Counted from the first letter of the stretch, positions 30,745-39,843 are shown. The stretch: DNA of 54,206 nt from Clostridia bacterium (GCA_022791055.1 JAAVYI010000007.1:1-54206); one strand, 5' to 3'. Translations and numbers: made by a program. Notes: generated by a model not told the origin, from the sequence alone.

Positions 30745-33291
30745 ATGAAAAAGAAGATAGTCATTCTTTTGACCTGCGTACTGTTGGCTTTGAGCCTTGC
30801 GGCTTGCGGCGGTACGGAATCGAAAAGCTACACCTACACCAATCCCCCTGTTTCCGACAGGGACTGGCGCGATCTGGTCGGCGACGCCGATATGACGGTC
30901 GACGGCAAACTCGACGAAGCCAACTGGCAGAACAAAAACGCGCTGACTTTCACCACCGGTTATAACGATGACGTCAGCATTGCCGTCACCGCGCATTTGG
31001 GCGAGAGCGGCGTGTATGTCGGTGTGACCGTGCAGGACGAGTATCTGTACTACAACGAGCAGCGTACGGTGTACAACAATACGTCGGTCGAATTGCACAT
31101 TGCGCAAGTCGACGCGCAGGCGCTCGATAAAAACGTCATTCAGTTGCGGTACGGCATCAACGGCTATACCGAACAGTGGATCGGCGTCGCGTCGAGCGAC
31201 GGGTATCAGTACTCGCGCATCTACGTCCCCAATATGGCGCGTATCCAACTGACGGGCGAAAATGCCGCCATCAACAGCCGCGTCGAGGGACAGGGCTTTG
31301 TGCTCGAAACGTTTGTGCCGTACAGCTCGTTCGGTTTGGACTTAAAACCCGAAAAAGTCAAGATCGGGCCGGCGTACAACCACGTGCGCGACGGCAACAC
31401 GAGCAATTCCGAGCGCTTGCACAAGGACGCGCCGGGTATGAGTTATACCGATCCCATTTCGTTTGCGACGTTTGACGCAAACGGCTACAGCAAGGCCGAT
31501 TCGGAAGCGCTTGCGACCGAAAAGGAAATCGACGCCGATCTGTCCGACTGGGCGGAGATGGCCGACGTGCAGAAAAACAAGGTCAAGATCGTCGATAAAG
31601 ACGGCGGCAAGCAGGTCGAGTTCTTCTCCTACATCGGCGAGGACGGCCTCTATATCGCGGCCGACGCGATCCACGGCAAGTACGTGGACGACAATAAAGA
31701 CTGGTACAAAAATACCAATCTCGAGCTGTTCATCAACGGCAACGGTCCGAACGATGCAAACCACCGTTGGGTGACGCCGGCAAAGGCGGCCAACACCAAT
31801 ATGCGCGGCGGCTTGTCGGCAATGAAGACCAAGACCCCGACGGAAACGGGCGACCGCTACTACCGCACCACCGTCGAAGCGTTCCTGCCGTTCCGTGCGA
31901 TCCCCGGCTACAAAGAGGGCGACAAGTACGTGCGCGTGGGCTATGCGTTCAAGACAGAGACCGACGAGCTGTACAAAGACCATGCCGAGTTTCCTTCGGG
32001 CGGCGGCGGACACAACAACGGCGCGAGCGACGACTGGTGGTTTGCCAAGGGGCATACGCCGAACAATCCGGCCGAACATTACTACGTCAAGCCGATCGGC
32101 ATTTTAGAGACGCCGGTGTCTGTCGATCCGCAGCTCGACATCGACGCCGACCTGTCCGACTGGACGAAAGAGACGGTCAACACGAATGTTTCGAAGGTAA
32201 AAGATTCGACGACCGATAAGGGCTTCACCGTGCGCGCGTTTTTGCAAGAAGAAGGACTTTATATCGCTTACGAGGCGAAACACGCTTTGTACAAGACGAC
32301 CGAAAACGACTGGTTTAACAACACCAATGCCGAGATCCAGTTGTTCGGCGGACATCAAATCTATATTTCCGCAAAGAACCCCGATGCGCCTTCGTTCCCG
32401 GCCGGTAGCCATGTCAAGATGAAAACGACCGACTCGGGCGTAGCGGACAGCGCGACGCGGTACACCACGATCGTCGAAGCGTTCATTCCGACGTTTGCGC
32501 TCGAAAGCTACGGCTACAACGCGGAAGTCGCTTACGTGCGCGCAGGCTTTGCGTTCAAGACGCAGGGCGACCAACTTACGCGGGGTGGGGATCACCCTGC
32601 CGGACTTGACAAGAGCGATTGGTGGTGGGCGCAAGGCCACGGCGTCAGCAGCATAGCCGAGCAGTACTATATCACCGAAGACGGCATTTTCGATACGATC
32701 GACGGCTTGACCGCGATCACGCTCGACGGCAGCCTCGACGACTGGAAAGCGCTTGCCAACTGGGATAAGATCGAGGCGAGCAAGCTGACGCTGTACGACA
32801 CCGACGCAGGGCGTATTGCGGAACACGGCGCTTGCGGTTACACGGTTTATACGTTCGCCAACGAACACGGTTTGTATGCGTACTACGACGTGCGGCACCA
32901 TGTCAACCCGGTTGACGGCGGAAGAGCCTGGCACCAAAACCCGAATGCCGAAATTTTCGTCGGCGAAGGCGACGGAACGCAATGCTATGCCAGCGCCAAA
33001 CCGGAGTCGAAGAACATGGTCGTTTCCTTTAAGACGACCGAAGTCGCGGCAACCGATGACGACAAAAAGCACTTTAAGACGACGGTCGAGCTGTTCATTC
33101 CGTACTACGTGTACAAAGGTCTCGACGAAGGCACGGTGCGTGTGCGTTTCGGTTTCAAGATCAATAACGGAAGCGGCACATTCGACGACATCACCGTTTC
33201 GGACGCCGCCCTTTGGAATCCGGGCAACGTGACCGACAGCTGGTGGATGAACAATCCCGTCAATGTCGGCGCGAACGGTATCGTTAAGTAA
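30745..33291 (+). CDS. Lipoprotein with four tandem CBM9-like modules
   Basis: An 848-residue lipoprotein (lipobox LAAC, Cys21) built of four repeats of about 190-200 residues starting near residues 45, 260, 464 and 658. The starts are marked by TVDGKLDEANW, EIDADLSDW, DIDADLSDW and TLDGSLDDW. Each repeat continues with a GLYIA-type strand, then a W..NTN.E-type segment (DWYKNTNLE, DWFNNTNAE, AWHQNPNAE; module 1 has VYNNTSVE). This is the pattern of CBM9-like/DOMON sugar-binding modules. No catalytic domain is visible. It probably acts as a surface glycan-binding protein that holds polymer near the GH43 lipoprotein and the importer. AGGAGG precedes the ATG. The family-level call is by eye. Confidence 0.8.
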   Translation: MKKKIVILLTCVLLALSLAACGGTESKSYTYTNPPVSDRDWRDLVGDADMTVDGKLDEANWQNKNALTFTTGYNDDVSIAVTAHLGESGVYVGVTVQDEYLYYNEQRTVYNNTSVELHIAQVDAQALDKNVIQLRYGINGYTEQWIGVASSDGYQYSRIYVPNMARIQLTGENAAINSRVEGQGFVLETFVPYSSFGLDLKPEKVKIGPAYNHVRDGNTSNSERLHKDAPGMSYTDPISFATFDANGYSKADSEALATEKEIDADLSDWAEMADVQKNKVKIVDKDGGKQVEFFSYIGEDGLYIAADAIHGKYVDDNKDWYKNTNLELFINGNGPNDANHRWVTPAKAANTNMRGGLSAMKTKTPTETGDRYYRTTVEAFLPFRAIPGYKEGDKYVRVGYAFKTETDELYKDHAEFPSGGGGHNNGASDDWWFAKGHTPNNPAEHYYVKPIGILETPVSVDPQLDIDADLSDWTKETVNTNVSKVKDSTTDKGFTVRAFLQEEGLYIAYEAKHALYKTTENDWFNNTNAEIQLFGGHQIYISAKNPDAPSFPAGSHVKMKTTDSGVADSATRYTTIVEAFIPTFALESYGYNAEVAYVRAGFAFKTQGDQLTRGGDHPAGLDKSDWWWAQGHGVSSIAEQYYITEDGIFDTIDGLTAITLDGSLDDWKALANWDKIEASKLTLYDTDAGRIAEHGACGYTVYTFANEHGLYAYYDVRHHVNPVDGGRAWHQNPNAEIFVGEGDGTQCYASAKPESKNMVVSFKTTEVAATDDDKKHFKTTVELFIPYYVYKGLDEGTVRVRFGFKINNGSGTFDDITVSDAALWNPGNVTDSWWMNNPVNVGANGIVK

Positions 33292-33314
33292 TTCGGCGAA
33301 ATAAGCCAAACCAT

Positions 33315-33349
33315 TTGCCCCGCGTCGATTCGGCACGGGGCAATCTTTT
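33315..33349 (+). terminator. Terminator of the GH43 transporter operon
   Basis: TTGCCCCG / CGGGGCAA stem with a 13-base loop, followed by TCTTTTT. Confidence 0.85.
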
Positions 33350-33377
33350 TAAAAGTTAGGAGTTTTAAATAGAAACT

Positions 33378-34292
33378 ATGAAACTGATTATTCCCAAAAG
33401 CGGAGAGCCGACCGCGCAGGCCGATCCGTTTATCTTAAAAACGCGCGGCATGTACTACATCTATTCGACCGCCTCCGACGGGGTCAACGTGTATGCGGCA
33501 AAATCGCTGTTCGGCCCGTGGGGGTACGTCGGCAAGGCGTTACAGGCAGAGGGGCAGCACGAGTACTGGGCGCCGTGCGTCATCGAGTACGAAAACAAGT
33601 ATTATATGTACTATTCGTCGTTCACGGTGAAAAGCGACGACGTGCATTTGGGTTGTATAAAGGTCGCCGTGTCCGACCGTCCCGACGGCGGTTTCCGATA
33701 TGTAAAAGACCTCGCGCCCGCCTTTTCGATCGACGCCGAAGCGGTGCAAAACGAAACGGGGCTGTATATGTTCTACTCGGTCAACGACTACGAGGCGGAA
33801 CGCGCCGGCACCTATATCGTCGTCGATAAAATGCTAAGCCCGACCGAACTCGAGGGAAACCCGAAAGCGGTCGTTCGTCCCTCGCTCGATCAGGAAATTT
33901 TTTGCCGCGACCGTTTCAAAAAAGGACAGCACTGGCATACGCTCGAGGGCGCAAGCTATTTCAAGGCAAACGGACGGCATTATCTCCTGTATAGCGGCAA
34001 CTGCTACGAAAATCCCGATTATTTTGTCGGGTGCGCGGCGGCCGACGGCGGCGACGATCTGACTGCGCTTGCCTTTCATAAGATTCCCGACGCGCATACC
34101 TATGCGCCGCTTATTCGCCGCGACGAGGCCGAAGAGGGGACGGGGCATAACAGCGTGATCTGCGAGGAAGGGCAGTGGTACATGGTGTACCACGCGCGCG
34201 ACATCGGCGACCGCAAGCCCTACGACACCCGCACCGCGCGCATCGCCGAGATCGATTTCGAAAACGGCGTGCCGAAAGTAAAACGAATATAA
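33378..34292 (+). CDS. Cytoplasmic GH43-like glycoside hydrolase
   Basis: A 304-residue propeller protein without signal peptide. GH43 landmarks are Asp in QADPF (D17), YWAPCVIEY, Asp in SIDAEAV (about 120) and Glu in LEGASYFK (about 193). The substitution pattern around the acid Glu differs from the first GH43 of the locus, so it may belong to a different subfamily. It lies after the operon terminator; AGGAG lies 17 bases before the ATG, a long spacing. Read-through or a weak own promoter may drive it. It probably removes side-chain or terminal pentoses from imported oligosaccharides. Confidence 0.85.
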   Translation: MKLIIPKSGEPTAQADPFILKTRGMYYIYSTASDGVNVYAAKSLFGPWGYVGKALQAEGQHEYWAPCVIEYENKYYMYYSSFTVKSDDVHLGCIKVAVSDRPDGGFRYVKDLAPAFSIDAEAVQNETGLYMFYSVNDYEAERAGTYIVVDKMLSPTELEGNPKAVVRPSLDQEIFCRDRFKKGQHWHTLEGASYFKANGRHYLLYSGNCYENPDYFVGCAAADGGDDLTALAFHKIPDAHTYAPLIRRDEAEEGTGHNSVICEEGQWYMVYHARDIGDRKPYDTRTARIAEIDFENGVPKVKRI

Positions 34293-34301
34293 CCCGCAAT
34301 C

Positions 34302-34343
34302 AAAATGCTCGCTTTTGACGATTGTCATCAGCGAGCATTTTTA
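34302..34343 (+). terminator. Terminator after the last GH43 gene
   Basis: AAAATGCTCGC / GCGAGCATTTT stem with an inner TGAC-GATT-GTCA hairpin, followed by T. Confidence 0.85.
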
Positions 34344-34371
34344 TGCCGTTTGTTGCCGACCGCTATACTTG

Positions 34372-34400
34372 TTGACAAAACGGGCGGGGCGCGCTATACT
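34372..34400 (+). promoter_or_regulatory. Sigma-A promoter of gluQ (leaderless arrangement)
   Basis: TTGACA and TATACT with a 17-base spacer; the ATG starts 7 bases after the -10 box. Confidence 0.8.
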
Positions 34401-34407
34401 GAAAGAT

Positions 34408-35340
34408 ATGGCGGATCCTACAAAGACAATCGGGCGTTTTGCCCCTACGCCGAGCGGGCGAATGCACTTAGGGAACGTATTTTGCGCACTCATAGCCTGG
34501 CTGTCCGCGCGCGCGAACGGCGGCCGCTTTTTGCTTAGGATCGAAGATTCGGACACCGCGCGCTGTCCGAAAGCGAACGCCGACGAGATCCTGCGCGACC
34601 TCGCGTGGCTGGGACTGACTTGGGACGGCGAAATTTGGTACCAAAGCGAGCGCGCCGACGTGTACGCGCAGTATTTGGCCGTGTTGGACGAACGGCAGAC
34701 GGTCTATCCGTGCTTTTGTTCGCGCGCCGAATTGCACGCGGCCGAAGCCCCGCACCTAAGCGACGGAACGCCCGTCTACACCGGAACGTGTCGCGCACTG
34801 ACGCCCGCGCAGGTCGCCGTTTTTACACAAGCCGGGCGTCGGCCGTCGCTACGTGTGCAAGTCCCAGACCGCGTGATCAAATTTCACGACGGGCTGTGCG
34901 GCGAAGCGGCGCAAAACTTGGCTACCGACTGCGGTGATTTTGTCGTGCGCCGCAGCGACGGCGTGCACGCCTATCAGTTGGCCGTCGTTATCGACGATGC
35001 GTTGAGCGGCGTGACCGAAGTGGTGCGCGGCGAAGATCTGCTTTCTTCGACACCGCGGCAAATTTGGTTGGGGCAAACGCTGGGATTTACGGAACCGCAC
35101 TATTACCACGTCCCGCTACTCACCGACGCCGACGGGCGACGCTTGAGTAAGCGCGACGGCGACACGTTGGCGCATGTCAAAGAACACTATACCGCGCGTG
35201 AAATCGTCGGCGCGCTTGCCTATGCCGCCGGCCTACTCGACACCCCGCAACCTATTTCCCCGCAAGAACTCATAGGGATTTTCGATTGGGGAAAGATTAA
35301 GAGGACGCCGAAATTGCCCGAAATGTTTTTATCCTTTTAA
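34408..35340 (+). CDS. gluQ: Glutamyl-Q tRNA(Asp) synthetase
   Basis: A 310-residue truncated glutamyl-tRNA synthetase lacking the anticodon-binding domain. It attaches glutamate to queuosine at position 34 of tRNA-Asp. Motifs are FAPTPSGRMHLGN (about residues 11-23, the HIGH region), RIEDSDTARC, the zinc site with CFC (about 109-111), Tyr and Cys in VYTGTCR (about 128-134), and RLSKRDGD (about 246-253, the KMSKS region). The N-terminus is canonical, so the ATG next to the promoter is correct. The clostridial annotation of such genes is fairly secure, but a few are general GluRS paralogues. Confidence 0.92.
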   Translation: MADPTKTIGRFAPTPSGRMHLGNVFCALIAWLSARANGGRFLLRIEDSDTARCPKANADEILRDLAWLGLTWDGEIWYQSERADVYAQYLAVLDERQTVYPCFCSRAELHAAEAPHLSDGTPVYTGTCRALTPAQVAVFTQAGRRPSLRVQVPDRVIKFHDGLCGEAAQNLATDCGDFVVRRSDGVHAYQLAVVIDDALSGVTEVVRGEDLLSSTPRQIWLGQTLGFTEPHYYHVPLLTDADGRRLSKRDGDTLAHVKEHYTAREIVGALAYAAGLLDTPQPISPQELIGIFDWGKIKRTPKLPEMFLSF

Positions 35341-35359
35341 AGAGAGGATAAAACTTTTT

Positions 35360-35563
35360 TTAAAACGTTTTCCCTGCCTTGTAGCAGTTGTGTTCGAGAA
35401 ATTGGCGTTGGGCGGCGAGGGTGTAGAGGGTTTGCGTGATTTGCGAAAGCAGGTTGCGCAGCACCATGATTTCCTCGAATGTTTTGTCTTTGGCCAGTTG
35501 GTTGGCGACAAGGGTAGCAAACACCGTCAATTCTTCGGCGGACATGGCGCACAGATCGTTCAT
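35360..35563 (-). CDS. Small unknown helical protein (DUF6774-like)
   Basis: A protein of about 67 residues starting MNDLCAMSAEELTVF and continuing with LAKDKTFEEIMVLRNLLSQITQTLYTLAAQRQFLE. This helical pattern resembles small clostridial proteins annotated as DUF6774, by memory only. No good ribosome binding site precedes either candidate ATG. It lies 38 bases downstream of the EndoQ-UvrD gene on the same strand and may be in its transcript. A T-rich tail on the minus strand after the stop is not a clear terminator. Confidence 0.55.
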   Translation of the reverse strand: MNDLCAMSAEELTVFATLVANQLAKDKTFEEIMVLRNLLSQITQTLYTLAAQRQFLEHNCYKAGKTF

Positions 35564-35601
35564 AGTGTGTATGTATGCGCGCAGTAAATCGAATGTGCCT
35601 T

Positions 35602-38562
35602 TTAAAACATCGCCAGTTGCACCGACGCCGTTTTTTGCTGCTCTTCGGCCAAATGCTTGCACGCGCTTAAATACGGCGAAACCGCGATCGTCGGCGACGT
35701 CAGGATCAGCTCGTCCCGCGCCCGCGTCATGCCGACGTACAGTAGCCGCTTTTCCTCCGGCTCGTCGTCTTTGTTCTCGGCGGAGAGCCCGGCCAAAAAC
35801 ACGATCGGAAATTCCAGGCCTTTGGCGGCGTGTAACGTCATCAGCCGCACCGCGCCCGCATCGTACCGCTTGCGTGCGCCGCGCCGCACGTCGCTTTCCT
35901 CGCCGTACAAAAGACAGTCGAGCAGGTCGTCGAGCGTCTCATACTGCGCCGCCGCATCCAGTAGTTTTTCATAAGCGGGGCTGTCGAGCGACAGTTTGTC
36001 GGCGACCGTTCGGAAGAAATCGACGGGCGCAGCCGCCTTGTCGAGTGCGGCCAACAGTTCGGCGATCGGGGCGAACGCTTCGTCGAGCGCGATCTCCCAC
36101 AGCAGGGCGGCCGCCGTCGCCAAAGATTCGCCGCGTGTGACGAACTGCGCAAGCGCCAACGCGCCGCGCACGGTCGCGTCATCCGGCCAGTCCTCGCGGC
36201 CGACGGTCAGGCAGGGGATATTGTCCCGTATGAGCGCGTACTCGATCGATTTAAGTTGACGGTGGGTGCGCGCCAAAACGGCGATTTCCGAAAACGGCCG
36301 CGCGTCGTTGCGCCGCGTTGCCCGATCGGCCTCGACCATATCCAGCCCGCCGGTGATGCGCGCGATCTCCTTGGCGATGCAGATCGCCTCGCTTAAGTCC
36401 GAACGATTGCGCACCAGCCGTACCGCCGCGCCGCTTTTGCGTGTGGCGTGTAGCGCTTGGCCGCCGATCGCCTCGGCCGCGCATTGCAAAATTTGCGGCG
36501 TGCTGCGATAGTTGACGTTTAGCCGCACGACGGTCGTTTTGCGTTCTGTGTGCAACCGTTCGAAACAGTCGGCCAGCGCGCCGCGAAAACCGTAGATCGA
36601 CTGATCGGGATCGCCGATGACAAACAGATTGCCGTTGCGGCTCCAGTCGAGCGCCAAACGGAATTGCTGCGCGTTGACGTCCTGAAATTCGTCGATCAAT
36701 AGATAGGTAAAGCAGGGCAGCGCCGAAAAATCGGCTTCGGCGGCGCGGGTCAACAAGTCGTCGAAATCGATCGCGCCCGCCTCGTCCAATAAGCGGTTGT
36801 ACGCGGCAAACGGCGCGTCGGCCAAACTTCCCACACCGTTTTTGCGCGACGAGACTTGCGCAAGAAAGCGCGCCGGCGTTACGCGCAAGCCGCAACTTTC
36901 GATCACCTGTAAAGCGGCGGCGATCTGTGTGCCGCGGTCGGCAACGGGCGCGTTCAACAGCTTTTGGCACAGCGCGTGGAAAGTGCCGACCTGTACCAGG
37001 CCGCGCGGGTCGTGCGGCGCGATCCGCTTTTTGAGTTCGGCGGCCGCTTGCCGCGTAAAGGTGACGGCGGTGATATGCGACGGGTCGACGCCGCTTTCCA
37101 GTAAGTGCGCGATCCGCGAAACCAGCGTGTACGTCTTGCCCGTGCCGGGGCCGGCGAGAACGGCGACGCAAGCGTCGGCGCATTCGACGGCGCGCCGCTG
37201 CGCCTCGTTTTCACCCGCGGCGGGCGCGGGTATGTCGGGCGCGTTTGCAGCGGGGCGGGCAGCGTCTTTCTTTTTCGGTTTCGCGTCCTCGAGCGGCGGC
37301 AAAAAGGAAATTTGTCCGCGCAACGTGTCGAGTTCCCGCGGCGAGAACAGGCCGATCGTGCCGTACTCGCCGTCGAATCCGCCGAGCGCGATCACCTGTC
37401 CCGCGCGCAGCCGTCGGATCCCTTCGGCCACCGCGCCGCCCGCCTCGCGTCCGATCGCGTCGGTGTCGATCTTTCTCAAAATGTCCAGCTCCGAACCCAG
37501 TTTTTTGAGCAGCCGCGTATACAGCGCCGTCGCCTTGACCCCGGTCGACGCGACGCCTAACGACGCGCCGATGACTTCGTGAAGAGGCATCAGATGTTCG
37601 AACGGTTTTGCCGTTTCCGGTCGAAATCCGTCGGGGCGGGAACTGAGTTCTTCGACGCGGTTTAAAACGCCGACGGTGATCTTTTTGCCGCAGACGGGAC
37701 ACCGCCCGCCGTAGGCCGCCGTCTCTTCGGGCGTCAAACGCAGATTGCAATTTCGGTGGCCGTCGAGATGATACTTGCCTTCTTCGGGATAAAATTCGAC
37801 GGTGCCGCAAAACCCGTCGCCCGTCTCGAGCGCGGTTTTCAAGTTGTCGTAGCTTAAAGATATGTCTATTAGATTGGCCTCGCGCCCCAGTTTGGACGCC
37901 GAATGCGCGTCGGAGTCAGACACCAGCGTATAGCCGTCGAGCGCCGCCACCCGCCAGTTCATCGGCGGATCGGACGACAGCCCCGTTTCGAGCGCGCGAA
38001 TATGCGGCGCCATGTCGAGAAAACAGGCCTCGACCGAATCGAACCCGGAGAACGCGCCCAGCATCGAAAAGTGCGGCGTCCAAATATGCGCGGGAATGAA
38101 TACGGCGCGCGGACAGCAGTCGAACGTGATCTCGGCCAGATCCCGACTCGACAGCCCCAAGATCGGCCGCCCGTCCGAATGCAGGTTGCCGATGCGCTCC
38201 AACCGTTTCGACAGCGTTTCGGCGTCCTCGATCGACGGCAGCAAAATGAGATTGTGTACCTTGCGCGTCTTACCGTCCTGCTTGTAAATACAGCTGATCT
38301 CTCCGGTGACGACAAAGCGCGGCGAAAGCTCGGTGTCGAACAGGTCGGCCGCCCGCAGATCGGGTTTGAGCCGATACAACCCCGATCCGTCGGGGTCGAG
38401 CTGCGCGCGCATTTCGTCGCGCCAAGCGGGGTGGGTGAAGTCGCCCGTGCCGATCAGGCCGATCCCTTTTCTTCGCGCCCACATGTCGAGATTGACAAAG
38501 TCGAGTTCGCGGCTGGTCGCGCGCGAGTACCGCGAATGGATATGCAGGTCGGCAACCGTCAT
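35602..38562 (-). CDS. EndoQ-like PHP endonuclease fused to UvrD/Rep-type helicase
   Basis: A 986-residue fusion. The N-terminal part (about residues 1-430) is a PHP-domain protein of the Endonuclease Q type: LHIHSRYSRA (residues 6-15), HIWTPHFS, SDSDAHS and a four-cysteine site with C in HRNCNLRL and CPVCGKK (about 268-291). EndoQ cuts 5' of deaminated bases and abasic sites. The C-terminal part (about 455-986) is a superfamily 1A helicase: AGPGTGKTYT (about 467-476), TFTRQAA, LLIDEFQDVN (about 619-628), GDPDQSIYGFRG (about 648-659), TLHAAKGLEFP and LYVGMTRARDE (about 942-952). An Ala/Pro/Lys linker joins them. GGAG precedes the ATG. It is probably a DNA-damage incision and unwinding enzyme; mutY is divergent to it. 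Confidence 0.9.
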   Translation of the reverse strand: MTVADLHIHSRYSRATSRELDFVNLDMWARRKGIGLIGTGDFTHPAWRDEMRAQLDPDGSGLYRLKPDLRAADLFDTELSPRFVVTGEISCIYKQDGKTRKVHNLILLPSIEDAETLSKRLERIGNLHSDGRPILGLSSRDLAEITFDCCPRAVFIPAHIWTPHFSMLGAFSGFDSVEACFLDMAPHIRALETGLSSDPPMNWRVAALDGYTLVSDSDAHSASKLGREANLIDISLSYDNLKTALETGDGFCGTVEFYPEEGKYHLDGHRNCNLRLTPEETAAYGGRCPVCGKKITVGVLNRVEELSSRPDGFRPETAKPFEHLMPLHEVIGASLGVASTGVKATALYTRLLKKLGSELDILRKIDTDAIGREAGGAVAEGIRRLRAGQVIALGGFDGEYGTIGLFSPRELDTLRGQISFLPPLEDAKPKKKDAARPAANAPDIPAPAAGENEAQRRAVECADACVAVLAGPGTGKTYTLVSRIAHLLESGVDPSHITAVTFTRQAAAELKKRIAPHDPRGLVQVGTFHALCQKLLNAPVADRGTQIAAALQVIESCGLRVTPARFLAQVSSRKNGVGSLADAPFAAYNRLLDEAGAIDFDDLLTRAAEADFSALPCFTYLLIDEFQDVNAQQFRLALDWSRNGNLFVIGDPDQSIYGFRGALADCFERLHTERKTTVVRLNVNYRSTPQILQCAAEAIGGQALHATRKSGAAVRLVRNRSDLSEAICIAKEIARITGGLDMVEADRATRRNDARPFSEIAVLARTHRQLKSIEYALIRDNIPCLTVGREDWPDDATVRGALALAQFVTRGESLATAAALLWEIALDEAFAPIAELLAALDKAAAPVDFFRTVADKLSLDSPAYEKLLDAAAQYETLDDLLDCLLYGEESDVRRGARKRYDAGAVRLMTLHAAKGLEFPIVFLAGLSAENKDDEPEEKRLLYVGMTRARDELILTSPTIAVSPYLSACKHLAEEQQKTASVQLAMF

Positions 38563-38596
38563 GTTTTTTCTCCGTACAGTGAAAATTTCCTTTTTC

Positions 38597-38625
38597 AGTA
38601 TACCAAAATTGCGCTAACTCGTCAA
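38597..38625 (-). promoter_or_regulatory. Sigma-A promoter of the EndoQ-UvrD gene
   Basis: TTGACG and TATACT with a 17-base spacer on the minus strand. Its -35 box lies 5 bases from the -35 box of the divergent mutY promoter. Confidence 0.78.
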
Positions 38626-38630
38626 CCTTG

Positions 38631-38659
38631 TTGACAGTTTGTCCCGCACAGGGTATACT
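38631..38659 (+). promoter_or_regulatory. Sigma-A promoter of mutY (leaderless arrangement)
   Basis: TTGACA and TATACT with a 17-base spacer; the ATG starts 6 bases after the -10 box. Confidence 0.8.
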
Positions 38660-38665
38660 TTTCCT

Positions 38666-39721
38666 ATGACGCATAGAAAAGACAATCCGACCGATATAGA
38701 CATCCTCGCCGATTTGGTCGAACCGCTGCTCGACTGGTACGACGAAAACAAACGCGACCTGCCCTGGCGGGGGACGCGCGACCCTTACCGCGTGTGGCTG
38801 TCGGAGATCATGCTCCAACAGACGCGCGTCGAGGCGGTGCGTTCCTATTATCTGCGCTTTATACAAGCGTTGCCCGACGTGTTCGCGCTCGCAAACTGCG
38901 ACGACGACAAACTGTTCAAACTTTGGGAGGGCTTAGGCTACTACAGCCGCGCGCGCAACCTCAAAAAAGCGGCGGCCGAAGTCGTCGAAACGTTCGGCGG
39001 TCGGTTTCCCGATACGCGGGACGAGCTGTTGACGCTTGCGGGGATCGGCGACTATACCGCCGGCGCGATCGCGTCGATCGCGTTTGAACGCCCGGAGGCC
39101 GCCGTCGACGGCAACGTCCTGCGCGTGCTCGGCCGCGTGCTGGCCGACGCTACGCCGATCGACGATCTGCCGTACCGCAAGCGGTTGACGAAAGCGCTTT
39201 CGGCCGTCTATCCGTCGGGGCGGTGCGGCGACTTTACGCAGAGTTTTATGGATCTGGGGTCGGCCGTGTGCTTGCCGGGCGCGCCGCACTGTAAACGGTG
39301 TCCGCTGTCGCACCTGTGCCGCGCGTACAAAACCGATACCGTCGAATCGTACCCCGTGCGCAAGCAAAAGCGGCCGCGTAAAATCGAGCGATTGACTGTG
39401 CTTGCCCTGCGTAACGAGGGCGCGCTGGCCGTCGAGAAGCGCGGCGAAAGCGGTCTGCTCGCAGGCCTGTGGCAGTTGCCGAACAAAATCGGGCATTTGA
39501 CCGAAGGACAAGTTTCCAACTGGCTCAAGTCGTGCGACATGCAAGCGCAAGCGGCCTTTACCGTCACCGACGCGCGTCACGTGTTCACGCACGTCGAATG
39601 GCACATGCGTGTGTACACCGTTTCGGTCGACCGTCGCGGCGGTGCGTTCGTTTGGGCGGACGAGGCGCGCATGAAAAATGAAATTTCTCTGCCGACCGCT
39701 TTCCGCCGCTGTTTGCTGTAA
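38666..39721 (+). CDS. mutY: A/G-specific adenine glycosylase MutY
   Basis: A 351-residue DNA glycosylase that removes adenine opposite 8-oxoguanine. It shows LPWRGTRDPYRVWLSEIMLQQTRVE with the catalytic Glu at the end (about residue 55), the helix-hairpin-helix LAGIGDYTAGAI, the catalytic Asp in AVDGNVLRV (about 148), the 4Fe-4S loop CLPGAPHCKRCPLSHLC (C-x6-C-x2-C-x5-C, about 203-219) and a C-terminal NUDIX-like domain for 8-oxoG recognition (LLAGLWQLPN). It has no Shine-Dalgarno sequence and a predicted leaderless transcript. It faces the EndoQ-UvrD gene across back-to-back promoters. Confidence 0.95.
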   Translation: MTHRKDNPTDIDILADLVEPLLDWYDENKRDLPWRGTRDPYRVWLSEIMLQQTRVEAVRSYYLRFIQALPDVFALANCDDDKLFKLWEGLGYYSRARNLKKAAAEVVETFGGRFPDTRDELLTLAGIGDYTAGAIASIAFERPEAAVDGNVLRVLGRVLADATPIDDLPYRKRLTKALSAVYPSGRCGDFTQSFMDLGSAVCLPGAPHCKRCPLSHLCRAYKTDTVESYPVRKQKRPRKIERLTVLALRNEGALAVEKRGESGLLAGLWQLPNKIGHLTEGQVSNWLKSCDMQAQAAFTVTDARHVFTHVEWHMRVYTVSVDRRGGAFVWADEARMKNEISLPTAFRRCLL

Positions 39722-39750
39722 GAGATTGCAATTATGGAACATGCACAAAA

Positions 39751-39842
39751 TTTGTCACCTCGACCGAAGCGGAGAGGTTTGGCCGCAAGCGTATCATGTA
39801 TTCGCTTCGCCGGACCCCTCGATGTTGCTCGGGGTGACGAAC
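39751..39842. repeat. Short element with imperfect terminal inverted repeats (TTTGTC... family)
   Basis: The left end reads TTTGTCACCTCGACCGAAGC and the right end, reverse-complemented, TTCGTCACCCCGAGCAAC. It is related in size and ends to the element at 13291-13394. Confidence 0.6.
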
Positions 39843-39843
39843 G

